Positions 16,229 to 23,502 of a stretch of DNA of 64,000 bases are shown in pieces (within the stretch, counting starts at the first letter, position 1; each line of letters opens with the position of its first letter). The notes under the pieces are model-generated. The model did no database searches. It saw only the letters and a program-made list of their open reading frames with translations, and was not told the origin of the DNA. The translations under genes were made by a program, and so were the position numbers. The DNA comes from Pelomonas sp047654805 (GTDB lineage: Bacteria > Pseudomonadota > Gammaproteobacteria > Burkholderiales > Burkholderiaceae_C). The DNA lies in NCBI RefSeq assembly GCF_047654805.1, contig NZ_JASGIV010000001.1, positions 3,596,001 through 3,660,000 on the forward strand. The letters are read 5' to 3'.

Positions 16229-16304
16229 GCCGGCATAGCTCAGTTGGTAGAGCAGCGCATTCGTAATGCGAAGGTCGGGGGTTCGACTCCTCTTGCCGGC
16301 ACCA
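16229..16304 (+). tRNA. tRNA-Thr (anticodon CGT)
   Basis: A 76-base cloverleaf: acceptor GCCGGCA pairs with TGCCGGC, D-arm GCTC...GAGC, anticodon loop TTCGTAA with CGT at 16262-16264, T-arm with GTTCGACTC, and an encoded ACCA end. The sequence closely resembles the E. coli tRNA-Thr(CGU) gene. It decodes ACG. Confidence 0.97.
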
Positions 16305-16312
16305 AACAAATC

Positions 16313-16344
16313 AAAGGGTCGACGCCTGAAGGCGTCGACCCTTT
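16313..16344. terminator. Strong bidirectional hairpin between tRNA-Thr and the OmpA-like gene
   Basis: AAAGGGTCGACGCC (16313-16326) and GGCGTCGACCCTTT (16331-16344) form a perfect 14-bp stem with a TGAA loop. A-rich and T-rich ends flank it on both sides. It starts nine bases after the tRNA end and lies between converging transcription units, so it can serve both. Confidence 0.75.
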
Positions 16345-16396
16345 GTGCTTTGCGGCGGACCTTGAATGGGTACGTCGCCGCGCAGGAATCCTCTGC

Positions 16397-17062
16397 CTAG
16401 CCTTGCTCGGCAAGGAAGATCTCTACACGGCGGTTGGCCGCGCGGCCGGCCTCTGTGTCGTTGCTCGCTACCGGTTCATGCGAACCGCGCCCGGTGACGC
16501 TGACCCTTGAGGTGGAAACACCTCGCGAGGCCAGGTAGTCGCGCACCGCGACCGCCCGTTCGCGTGACAACGGATCGTTGATCGCATCACTGCCGGTGCT
16601 GTCGGTATGGCCGACGATGGTCACGCGGACGTTCGGGTCGAGGTTGCGCCCGACCTCGTCGAGCACCGGGCGCATCTGCGGCTTGATGTCGGCACGGCCG
16701 GTATCAAAGGACACATCGCTCGGCACGTTGAGCTTTAGGCGGTTGTCATCGGTGCGCGCAACTTCCACGCCCGTGCCTTGGCTGGCCTGGGCCAGCGCCT
16801 TGCGCTTGTCCTCCATGTGCTTGGACCACAGGTTGCCGGCCACGGCACCGACAGCGCCGCCAATGACGGCCCCTCGCCCGGCACTACCGCCCGTCACCGA
16901 GCCAAGGATGGCACCTGCCACCGCTCCGGCGCCGGCGCCCTTGGCCGTCCCCTGCTCACGCTCACTCATGGACGAGCAGCCGGCCACCAGCACGGCCGCG
17001 GTGACAAGGACTGCAGTGGCAGTGCGGCGCTGCGTGGGAATGAATGGATTAGTGAAACGCAT
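16397..17062 (-). CDS. OmpA-family lipoprotein with glycine-zipper segment
   Basis: This 221-residue protein starts with a lipoprotein signal (AAVLVAGCSS, lipidated Cys in VAGC). A Gly-zipper membrane segment (GAGAGAVAGAILGSVTGGSAGRGAVIGGAVGAVAG, about 42-76) follows, then an OmpA-like peptidoglycan-binding domain: VTIVGHTDSTGSDAINDPLSRERAVAVRDYL and GRAANRRVEIFL, with the D and R that hold diaminopimelate. It would tether the outer membrane to the cell wall. The architecture is that of YiaD/Pal-like stress lipoproteins. It is followed upstream by the CsbD gene on the same strand. Confidence 0.92.
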   Translation of the reverse strand: MRFTNPFIPTQRRTATAVLVTAAVLVAGCSSMSEREQGTAKGAGAGAVAGAILGSVTGGSAGRGAVIGGAVGAVAGNLWSKHMEDKRKALAQASQGTGVEVARTDDNRLKLNVPSDVSFDTGRADIKPQMRPVLDEVGRNLDPNVRVTIVGHTDSTGSDAINDPLSRERAVAVRDYLASRGVSTSRVSVTGRGSHEPVASNDTEAGRAANRRVEIFLAEQG

Positions 17063-17118
17063 GGCAAACCTCTTTGCGGGAAATTCTTGTCAAGCGGCAG
17101 GCATCGTCCGACTCGGCG

Positions 17119-17313
17119 TCAGGGCTTGCGGCTGCTGGTGCGAGCATCCTTGAAGGCTTCGCGGGCATCGCCCACGGCCTTCTGGACCTTGCCTTCGACC
17201 TGGGTCGCGGCGCCCTTGAGTTGCTGCTCGGTGTTCCCGGTGGCCTCACCCAGCTTGCGCTGGGCCTTGCCGGCCATCTCCTTAACACTGCCCTTGATCT
17301 GGTCGCTGTTCAT
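17119..17313 (-). CDS. CsbD family stress protein
   Basis: The 64-residue hydrophilic protein has the CsbD pattern MNSDQIKGSVKEMAGKAQRKLGEATGN...QLKGAATQVEGKVQKAVGDAREAFKDA. These proteins are general-stress products with unknown biochemistry. It sits 56 bases upstream of the OmpA-like lipoprotein gene, same strand, and the two may form a stress unit. It is divergent from the coupled small-ORF pair at 17559. Confidence 0.92.
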   Translation of the reverse strand: MNSDQIKGSVKEMAGKAQRKLGEATGNTEQQLKGAATQVEGKVQKAVGDAREAFKDARTSSRKP

Positions 17314-17558
17314 GGCTCTGCTCCTTTGCTGCTGCCCTCGCGGCGGTATGCCCGAGAGGCCGATGCCAGCCTAAGGGTGGGACTGGGAACGCATCGCCAG
17401 TCTGGACCGGTACTGGCAGTCGGCCAAGTCCTACGTGCCAAGACCGGGTCGCGCCCCCGGCATTGCTGCTCCTCCTACGGCCGCACCGGATCCCGTCCGC
17501 TGCCTGGCGCCGCCAGCATCGACCAAGCTTCGCTCACGTCCCCACCCAGGAGACCCGC

Positions 17559-17621
17559 ATGGGCAAGCAACTTCCAGCACGGCGGTCCGCCACCGCAGAC
17601 ACCCCAGGAGCCAGGCGATGA
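17559..17621 (+). CDS. Possible 20-residue leader peptide coupled to the next gene
   Basis: ATG at 17559 starts a frame of 20 codons (MGKQLPARRSATADTPGARR) ending in TGA at 17619-17621, which overlaps the ATG of the next gene as ATGA. CCAGGAG lies at a proper distance upstream. A second CAGGAG sits inside it for the following gene. The peptide is basic and Pro-containing and is not recognised. It could be a regulatory leader or simply a chance frame with a good ribosome site. Confidence 0.35.
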   Translation: MGKQLPARRSATADTPGARR

Positions 17622-18100
17622 CGACTGGAACCCTAGGCTCCTCCCCATCCCGCTCCTTGGCCGCCAGTCCCGGCGCCACGGCCCACGAGCAATTCCTGAA
17701 CGAGTTGCAGTTGGAGCGGCCACGCCGCCCCGGCGGCAGCGCCATGGGTCGGCTCATGAAGCGCAGCCGCACACGTACCGCCGGCATCCGCTTCGAGTGG
17801 GTGCTACGAACCATAGGCCCTGTGCTACGCGTCGTCGCGACCTGGACTGACCGGTTTGGCCAGCCGCACCACACCTCGTTCTCGGTGCAGTGCAACGGCC
17901 TGGAAGGTGCGCTGGACCGGGCCATTGCGTCACGCATCTCCTGCGGCGCACCGTTACCCGACCGCGAGGATCTGCTAAAGCGCCTGCGCGGTGAATTCGC
18001 CACCGCACCTTATGTAGCTGACCGCATGGCTACCCACACGCCAGGTCGGACAGCACCGGCCAGCCTGTTCACACAGAAGGCCGCCAGCGAATGCCGCTGA
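17618..18100 (+). CDS. Hypothetical protein
   Basis: The chosen ATG (MTTGTLGSSPSRS) has CAGGAG nine bases upstream and gives 160 residues. An upstream in-frame extension to 17435 exists but has no ribosome site. The middle reads like a compact beta-rich domain, FEWVLRTIGPVLRVVATWTDRFGQPHHTSFSVQCNGLEGALDRAIASR, similar in tone to small host-interaction or plasmid-borne proteins, but I recognise no family. The N-terminal 40 residues are Ser/Pro/Arg rich and probably disordered. It converges with the FeeM-like gene 15 bases beyond its stop. Confidence 0.6.
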   Translation: MTTGTLGSSPSRSLAASPGATAHEQFLNELQLERPRRPGGSAMGRLMKRSRTRTAGIRFEWVLRTIGPVLRVVATWTDRFGQPHHTSFSVQCNGLEGALDRAIASRISCGAPLPDREDLLKRLRGEFATAPYVADRMATHTPGRTAPASLFTQKAASECR

Positions 18101-18115
18101 CCCCTGGCCCGCCCC

Positions 18116-18802
18116 TCAGGGCAGCTTGGCGAGCATGGATGCCTCAGTCGCCTCGTCCCAGAACAGCGGATAGAGGCAGCGCGCCGTGGACAGCCTGTCG
18201 GCACGGCCCGCCCAGAGGGATATCTGCTCGCGGATGGTCTCGAAATCGATGCTCATCAGCACGGCCGGAGCATTCACGCGCGGGTTGTGGCGCGCCGTCG
18301 TGTACGGCAGCAATCCCAGCCAACGACGGTAGAAGGCAACATGCCGAGGATTCACCTCGATGACCAGGCGCTGACAGCGTGCACGCCGGTAGGCGTGGAG
18401 ATAGCCGAGATGGAAGATTTGCGCCAGCAGCGCTCGCGACTCCGGCGCGTTGCGATCCACGGCCAAACTACCGAACTCGCAGAGTTTGATGCCCGCGGCC
18501 CGCCATTCGGCCAGTTCCGCCTCGAACAGCAGGTCTGTGTGCAGGCCACCCACACCATCGAAGCGCACTGACATGGTGCCAACCGTCCGGTCGCCGTTTC
18601 GCGCCGTGCAAACGATGTCACCATCTTCATTGCGGCTGTTGAAACGCTCCCGCGTGAGAGCAAGGCCACGATCCCCGTAGCGACGCTCGACCAATTCGTA
18701 GGCATCGCCTTCCAGAGTGCCGAAGTCGCTGTCCAGCTCCAGCGGCGGGCCGCCATGGGGGGTCAGCGGGGTACGGCGGCTCTCTTCAAAAATCGGGATC
18801 AT
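18116..18802 (-). CDS. FeeM-like N-acyl amino acid synthase (GNAT fold)
   Basis: The 228-residue protein matches the FeeM-type N-acyl amino acid synthase group, GNAT-fold enzymes that move an acyl chain from acyl-ACP to an amino acid such as tyrosine. Visible marks: an N-terminal ELVERRYGDRGLALTRERFN, CEFGSLAVDRNAPESRALLAQIFHLGYLHAYRRARCQRLVIEVNPRHVAFYRRWLGL, and a C-terminal FETIREQI. Relatives are frequent in bacteria with PEP-CTERM/exosortase systems, and one PEP-CTERM protein is encoded in this window. Start MIPIFEESRR has AAGGA upstream; a GTG ten codons earlier is less likely. Confidence 0.8.
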   Translation of the reverse strand: MIPIFEESRRTPLTPHGGPPLELDSDFGTLEGDAYELVERRYGDRGLALTRERFNSRNEDGDIVCTARNGDRTVGTMSVRFDGVGGLHTDLLFEAELAEWRAAGIKLCEFGSLAVDRNAPESRALLAQIFHLGYLHAYRRARCQRLVIEVNPRHVAFYRRWLGLLPYTTARHNPRVNAPAVLMSIDFETIREQISLWAGRADRLSTARCLYPLFWDEATEASMLAKLP

Positions 18803-18914
18803 CGACTGCGTCCTTGGTACCCAACGCACCAAGCCGCGGAGTCTAGGGAATGAATCGACATAAATTGGTGAGGCTCACAGACCGATACAACTGAAATATT
18901 GCCCATTTTCGGGT

Positions 18915-20144
18915 TTACATGTCACCCAAAAAGGCGACAACACTGCTCTCAAAAGCTGCCGGCTGCTCGATGGGACCGAGGTGCGATGCTTCATCCAGCA
19001 AGCATAGCCGTGAGCGCGGAATGGAGGCCGCCAGGGCAGCAACGCGCTCGGGCAGCACGCCTCCATCCAGCGCGCCGCCGATGACCAGGGTCGCCCCCGC
19101 CCAGCCGGCAAGGGCACCGCGCAGGTCGGCATCGCGTACTGCTGCGCAGGCCTGGACGTAGGCGGCTGGATCCTGGGCCAGCAGGACGTCGCGCAGCAGG
19201 GTTTCGATGTCGGGGCGCGTGGCGCGCAGCGCCGGGTTCAGGTAGCGCGCCAGCGCCGCCTCCGTAACGCCCCCCATGCCCTGCCCGCGCACCGCGTCGA
19301 TACGTTGGCTGAAAACGACTCGCGCCGCCTCGGGGTAATGCGAATCGCAGTGCGCCAGCACCAGTCCGCGCAGCAGGTTGGGTCGCGTCGCCGCGAGTTG
19401 CTGGGCCACGAGCCCGCCCAGGGACAGGCCGACCATGACGACGGGGCCGCAGCCCCATTCGGTGACGAGGCGGGCAGCGTCCTCGGCCAACTCGGCCAGG
19501 CCCCAGTCGGCGCGGGGGTTGGGCGAGCGCCCATGGCCGCGCAGGTCGTATCGCAGCGTCGGATGGCCAAGGGCAGCCAGGCGGCCGGCCAGGCCCTGCC
19601 AGATGGCTTCGCTCAGGCCAAGCGGGTGGGCCAGCAGCACCGGCACCTTGTCGCCCTCCCCTTGCAGCGTCACGGCAAGCTGGGGGCGGCTGAAGGTCGT
19701 GTGGTGGCGCGGGCGCGCGGCCGGCATCAGCGGCGCCGCCTCGGGCTTGATGCCCAGTTCCGCCAGCAGCGACATCGTGCGCTTGAAGGCGGTATTGGCG
19801 GCCGGCACGCCGGCATAGATGCCCCCCTGGATCAGCACCTCGCGCACGGTCTCGGGCGGCAAGCCGGCGGCCAGCGCCGCACGGCAATGCAGGTCGAACT
19901 CCTCCCAGCGGCCCTGCGCCATGGTGAAGGCGAGAACGAGCAGGCGGCGCGTCGCGGTGGGCAGGCCGGGGCGGTTCCAGACGGCATCCCAGGCGTAGCG
20001 GGTGATGAGGTCCTGGAAGTCGGCATTGAAGCTGGTCGAGTCCAGCGTTGCACGGCGCACCCATACGTCGCCCAGCACCTCGCGGCGGCGCGCGAGGCCG
20101 TGGTCGAAGTCGTCGCGGCGCTCGTCGTCAGTCAGCACGGGCAT
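18915..20144 (-). CDS. Fused 4-carboxymuconolactone decarboxylase / 3-oxoadipate enol-lactonase
   Basis: This 409-residue protein joins two activities of the protocatechuate branch of the beta-ketoadipate pathway. Residues about 1-135 are a PcaC domain (FNADFQDLITRYAWDAVWNRPGLPTATRRLLVLAFTMAQGRWEEFDLHCRAAL...VREVLIQGGIYAGVPAAN). Residues about 150-409 are a PcaD alpha/beta-hydrolase domain (VPVLLAHPLGLSEAIWQGL, LRYDLRGHGRS, nucleophile in GLSLGG, His in EASHLGPIEQP). The order PcaC-PcaD is the reverse of actinobacterial PcaL. ATG at 20144 has AGGGAG upstream. No other pca gene is in the window. Confidence 0.88.
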   Translation of the reverse strand: MPVLTDDERRDDFDHGLARRREVLGDVWVRRATLDSTSFNADFQDLITRYAWDAVWNRPGLPTATRRLLVLAFTMAQGRWEEFDLHCRAALAAGLPPETVREVLIQGGIYAGVPAANTAFKRTMSLLAELGIKPEAAPLMPAARPRHHTTFSRPQLAVTLQGEGDKVPVLLAHPLGLSEAIWQGLAGRLAALGHPTLRYDLRGHGRSPNPRADWGLAELAEDAARLVTEWGCGPVVMVGLSLGGLVAQQLAATRPNLLRGLVLAHCDSHYPEAARVVFSQRIDAVRGQGMGGVTEAALARYLNPALRATRPDIETLLRDVLLAQDPAAYVQACAAVRDADLRGALAGWAGATLVIGGALDGGVLPERVAALAASIPRSRLCLLDEASHLGPIEQPAAFESSVVAFLGDM

Positions 20145-20208
20145 GTGATTCTCCCTGCGCATGGGCCCGAGGGTTGCGGTCATCGGTTGAGCATACCGGG
20201 GCTCTCCA

Positions 20209-20235
20209 AGAAAAAGGCCACGCATCGCGTGGCCT
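20209..20235 (-). terminator. Rho-independent terminator after sapC
   Basis: AGGCCACGC (20215-20223) and GCGTGGCCT (20227-20235) form a 9-bp stem; on the minus strand the stem is followed by TTTTTCTT. It ends 25 bases past the sapC stop. Confidence 0.85.
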
Positions 20236-20259
20236 CGAATGGTGTCGAAGTGCCCCGCG

Positions 20260-20994
20260 TCAGGCGGCGTACTTGCCGACAAGGCGGTTCATGTTGGTCA
20301 TCGAAAGGCGATGCATCTCGATCAGCGCGATGAGACCGTTGCGATGCAGCTCCAGCACCTTGGCGTCGGGCAGCTCGGCGTACTTCTTCTCGTCGAGCGC
20401 CAGGAAGCCCTCGACGTCAAACTTCTCGCCATTGGGCAGCGTGGCCTCAAAGCGCATGTCCTGCAGCAGCTCCATGTCGACGAGCAGGTTGCAGATCAGG
20501 CGGGTGCGCTCGGCTTCCTGCTCGAAGTTCTCAAGGAAGGCCTTGGCGTTCAGCAGGAACTCCGTCGGCTCGCCGTCCTTGAACAGCGCTTCGCCCTTGG
20601 CCTCGTTGAAGGCCTGCCACTTGCTGTCGTAGCAGACAGCCAGATTGTTGGCGTTGTCGTCCAGGCGAGCCATCATGAACGGATAGCGACGCACATAGGC
20701 GGGCACGTAGTTACCCGTCCACTTCTCGCCTTCAACGAAGAGGTTGGAGCCGGCACGCAGCCCCAACACGGCCAGCGGCGCCACGACGGGCTTGGCTTCC
20801 GTGGCGCCGTTGCCAGCGCGCACGAAGACGATGGGGTACTCCTTGCATGCATCCGCGAACTCGACGGCGGCCAGGAAGACCGAGTTCTGGTCGGCGACGC
20901 GACCGACGATGGACTGATCGGTGTCCAGCTTCAGGTTCTTGTGGACTTCGCGGTCCAGCGGCAGCAGTTCGCCGTACATCGGGGGGTTGCTCAT
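20260..20994 (-). CDS. SapC family protein
   Basis: The 244-residue cytoplasmic protein belongs to the SapC family: MYGELLPLDREVHKNLKL, FLAAVEFADACKEYPIVFVRAG, GSNLFVEGEKWTGNYVPAYVRRYPFM and the C-terminal LHRNGLIALIEMHRLSMTNMNRLV. The family name comes from an S-layer-associated Campylobacter gene and its role is not established; it is not the SapC peptide transporter. Its ATG overlaps the stop of the CBS/CorC gene (ATGA), so they are translated together, a pairing I do not know from elsewhere. Confidence 0.88.
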   Translation of the reverse strand: MSNPPMYGELLPLDREVHKNLKLDTDQSIVGRVADQNSVFLAAVEFADACKEYPIVFVRAGNGATEAKPVVAPLAVLGLRAGSNLFVEGEKWTGNYVPAYVRRYPFMMARLDDNANNLAVCYDSKWQAFNEAKGEALFKDGEPTEFLLNAKAFLENFEQEAERTRLICNLLVDMELLQDMRFEATLPNGEKFDVEGFLALDEKKYAELPDAKVLELHRNGLIALIEMHRLSMTNMNRLVGKYAA

Positions 20995-22295
20995 GTTTCT
21001 TTCTCTCCAGGTTCGGCCAGGCGACTGACCAGCACTTTGTCCACACGCTTGCCGTCGAGGTCCACGACCTCGAATCTCCACGCGTCCCACTCCACCACAT
21101 CGGTCGTGCGCGGCAAGCGCCCCAGCAGCAGCATGATCATGCCGGCCAGGGTGTTGTAGCGCCCACGGTCCTCCTCGGGCAGTTCCTTCAGCTCCAGGCG
21201 GTCCTTCAGCTCGGGCACCGGGATCAGGCCATCGATCAGCCAGCTCCCGTCCTCGCGCTGCACCGCCCAGGCATCGCCATCGCTGGGAGCGTTGAACTCC
21301 CCGGCGATGGCTTCAAGCACGTCACGCACGGCAATGACGCCCTGCACCTCGCCGTATTCGTCGACGACGAACACCAGCGGCGCGTCCGAGACGCGGAAAT
21401 GTTCCAGCAGCTCCATGCCCGACAGCGTCTCGGGCACGAATAGCGGCGGCTCCAGGCCCGCCGTCAGGTCCAGAGGCCGCCCTTCCAGCATGCCCGCCAG
21501 CAGCGCCGGCGCGCTCGCCACGCCCAGCACGTCTGTCAGGCCGCCGCGGCACACGGGATAGCGGCTGAAGCCGTGCTCGCGCAGCATCGCCAGCACCTCT
21601 GCCGGCGTCGCGTCCACGTCCAGCCAGGCAATCTCGGCGCGCGGGATCATCATGGAGCCGATCTGGCGCTCGTCGAGGCGAAACACGTTGCGCACCATCT
21701 GGTGTTCGTGCTCCTCGATGACGCCGGCATCAAGCCCCTCTTCCAGGCTGGCCGCGATTTCTTCTTCCGTCACCCCGCGCGCACCCTTGTTGCGCAGGCC
21801 CAGCAAGCTCAACGTGGCCTCCGTCGAGATGCTCAGCGTGCGCACCAGCGGGCGCGCGATGATGGAGATGAATGTCATCGTCGGCGCCACCAGTCGCGCC
21901 ACGGTCTCCGGATAGATCTGGCCGATGCGCTTGGGCACCAGCTCGCCGAAGACGATGGTCAGCAGCGTGATGATGACCACCACCAGCGCGGTTGCCGCGA
22001 TCTGCGTGGCATTGGGGTTCAGCGCGAACGTGGCGCTCAGCCACGCCGACAGCGGGCCCGAGAAGGCCGCGTCGCCAACGATGCCGTTGAGCACGCCGAT
22101 GCCGGTGATGCCGATCTGCACGGTCGACAGGAACTTGGTCGGGTTGTCGTGCAGGTCCATCGCGGCCTGCGCGCCCCCCTCGCCGCTTTCCACCATCACC
22201 TGCAGCCGCGCCTTGCGGCTGGCGGTGAGCGCCATCTCCGACATCGCGAACAAGCCGTTGAGAAGGATCAGGAAGAGAACGAGAGCGGTATCCAT
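20991..22295 (-). CDS. CNNM/HlyC-CorC family membrane protein with CBS pair
   Basis: The 434-residue protein has an N-terminal DUF21/CNNM membrane domain with four helices (LVLFLILLNGLFAMSEMALTASRKARLQ..., GELVPKRIGQIYPETVARLV, about 1-190). A CBS pair follows (MMIPRAEIAWLDVDATPAEVLAMLREHGFSRYPV; VFVVDEYGEVQGVIAVRDVLEAI, about 205-335), then a C-terminal CorC_HlyC domain (LKELPEEDRGRYNTLAGMIMLLLG). Members are implicated in Mg2+/Co2+ transport or homeostasis; the hemolysin name is historical. Start MDTALVLFLILLNG is taken as the first residue of the membrane domain. sapC follows with a four-base overlap. Confidence 0.93.
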   Translation of the reverse strand: MDTALVLFLILLNGLFAMSEMALTASRKARLQVMVESGEGGAQAAMDLHDNPTKFLSTVQIGITGIGVLNGIVGDAAFSGPLSAWLSATFALNPNATQIAATALVVVIITLLTIVFGELVPKRIGQIYPETVARLVAPTMTFISIIARPLVRTLSISTEATLSLLGLRNKGARGVTEEEIAASLEEGLDAGVIEEHEHQMVRNVFRLDERQIGSMMIPRAEIAWLDVDATPAEVLAMLREHGFSRYPVCRGGLTDVLGVASAPALLAGMLEGRPLDLTAGLEPPLFVPETLSGMELLEHFRVSDAPLVFVVDEYGEVQGVIAVRDVLEAIAGEFNAPSDGDAWAVQREDGSWLIDGLIPVPELKDRLELKELPEEDRGRYNTLAGMIMLLLGRLPRTTDVVEWDAWRFEVVDLDGKRVDKVLVSRLAEPGEKET

Positions 22296-22422
22296 CGAAG
22301 GCGCCAGATCAAGGGAAAACCCGGATCGGCGCGGGGTCAAAAACGAAGCCCGGGAGACTATCAGAAGGCCAGGCCCCGGCCCATCGTGCGATCCCTCGCT
22401 CGGGGGCCGGGACAATCACGCC

Positions 22423-23247
22423 ATGAATTATCTGATCGGCGATGTCCAGGGCTGCTGCGACGCCCTGGAGCGGCTGCTGCAACGCCTGGACTTCTCCCCG
22501 TCTCGCGACCGCCTCTGGCTGCTGGGCGACCTCGTCAACCGCGGACCGGCCTCGCTGGCTACGCTGCGCCGCCTCGCAGGCCTTGGGGATGCAGCGACCT
22601 GCCTTCTCGGCAACCACGACCTGCACCTGCTGGCCGCCCATCATGGAGTGCGCCACGCCCACCGCGGCGACACGCTGGACGACATCCTCGCCGCACCCGA
22701 CCGGTCCACGCTGCTGGACTGGCTGCGCCAGCAGCGCATGGCCGTCTTCGAGGCGGGCTGGCTGATGGTGCATGCAGGCGTGGCGCCGCAGTGGAGCCGT
22801 GGCGACACCCTGACGCTGGCCGGCGAGGTGGAGGCGGTACTGCGCGGGCCGGATCTGCCCGACTTCCTGCGCGCCATGTACGGCAACGAGCCGGCGCGCT
22901 GGGATCCGGGCCTCAGCGGCACTGCACGGCTGCGCTTCACCGTCAATGCACTCACAAGGCTGCGTTTTTGCAGCGCTGACGGTGAGATGGATTTCAAGAC
23001 CAAGGACGGCGCCGGCGCCGCGCCAGCGGGCTTCATGCCTTGGTTCGAGGTGCCGGGCCGGCGGACCGACGACACACCGATCGCTTTCGGCCACTGGTCC
23101 ACGCTCGGACTCCTGGACCGCTCAAACCTGCTGGGACTGGACACAGGCTGTGTTTGGGGTGGCCGCCTGACGGCGGCGCGTGTGGACGGCACGCAGCGCG
23201 AGATCATCCAGGTCGACTGCAAGCAGGCGCAGCAGCCGGGCAACTGA
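22423..23247 (+). CDS. apaH: Bis(5'-nucleosyl)-tetraphosphatase, symmetrical
   Basis: ApaH splits Ap4A into two ADP and also decaps Np4-RNA. The 274-residue protein carries the PPP-family metallophosphatase motifs: GDVQGCCDAL (6-15), LLGDLVNRGP, LLGNHDLHLL, MVHAGVAPQW, and the ApaH-specific MPWFEVPGRRTDDTPIAFGHWSTLGL. Length matches the family (about 270-280). It is divergent from the CorC-like gene. Its 3' end overlaps the promoter of tRNA-Ser. Confidence 0.96.
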   Translation: MNYLIGDVQGCCDALERLLQRLDFSPSRDRLWLLGDLVNRGPASLATLRRLAGLGDAATCLLGNHDLHLLAAHHGVRHAHRGDTLDDILAAPDRSTLLDWLRQQRMAVFEAGWLMVHAGVAPQWSRGDTLTLAGEVEAVLRGPDLPDFLRAMYGNEPARWDPGLSGTARLRFTVNALTRLRFCSADGEMDFKTKDGAGAAPAGFMPWFEVPGRRTDDTPIAFGHWSTLGLLDRSNLLGLDTGCVWGGRLTAARVDGTQREIIQVDCKQAQQPGN

Positions 23248-23260
23248 GCCGGCGCCCCGT

Positions 23261-23272
23261 AGAATGCGCGCC
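23261..23272 (+). promoter_or_regulatory. Promoter element AGAATGCGCGCC of tRNA-Ser
   Basis: TAGAAT (from 23260) followed by a GC discriminator lies just before tRNA-Ser. The same 12 bases AGAATGCGCGCC occur at 41847-41858 upstream of tRNA-Arg. The -10 is plausible; no clear -35 is seen. Confidence 0.45.
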
Positions 23273-23276
23273 CTGA

Positions 23277-23366
23277 GGAAGCGTGGGAGAGTGGTTTAAT
23301 CCAGCGGTCTTGAAAACCGCCGAAGGTGTGAGCCTTCCGTGAGTTCGAATCTCACCGCTTCCGCCA
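23277..23366 (+). tRNA. tRNA-Ser (anticodon TGA)
   Basis: A 90-base class II tRNA: acceptor GGAAGCG/CGCTTCC, anticodon stem GCGGT/ACCGC with loop CTTGAAA and anticodon TGA at 23311-23313, a long variable arm (GAAGGTGTGAGCCTTC region), T-loop GTTCGAATC and encoded GCCA. It decodes UCA and other UCN codons. Confidence 0.97.
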
Positions 23367-23409
23367 GCTCGCCGTGAGTCGGTCCATTGCTTTTGCGGCC
23401 TGAAGCATT

Positions 23410-23460
23410 GACTTGCACCAGGTGCAAGTCTTAAGTTCATTTCGCAGGTGCAAACCTTAA
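23410..23460. repeat. Inverted and direct repeats around CAGGTGCAA downstream of tRNA-Ser
   Basis: A 10-bp inverted repeat (GACTTGCACC, one-base spacer, GGTGCAAGTC; 23410-23430) contains the first copy of a 16-base direct repeat: CAGGTGCAAGTCTTAA at 23419-23434 and CAGGTGCAAACCTTAA at 23445-23460, differing at two bases. It lies between two converging genes, so it is not an obvious promoter. It could be an old attachment-site remnant or a protein-binding site. Confidence 0.5.
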
Positions 23461-23466
23461 TTTCAG

Positions 23467-23495
23467 CAGCCTCCGCCAGGAGGCTGTTTTGCTTT
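23467..23495 (+). terminator. Rho-independent terminator downstream of tRNA-Ser
   Basis: CAGCCTCC and GGAGGCTG make an 8-bp stem with a GCCA loop followed by TTTTGCTTT. Position and U-tract orientation fit termination of the tRNA-Ser transcript. Confidence 0.8.
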
Positions 23496-23502
23496 CCACA
23501 TA

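Noticed and set aside
18890..18960. Possible gene in the gap between FeeM-like and PcaCD genes
   Set aside because: Only short frames; no ribosome site and no similarity.
23277..23500. Prophage integrated at tRNA-Ser
   Set aside because: No integrase or phage gene follows; only short repeats remain, so I list them as repeats.
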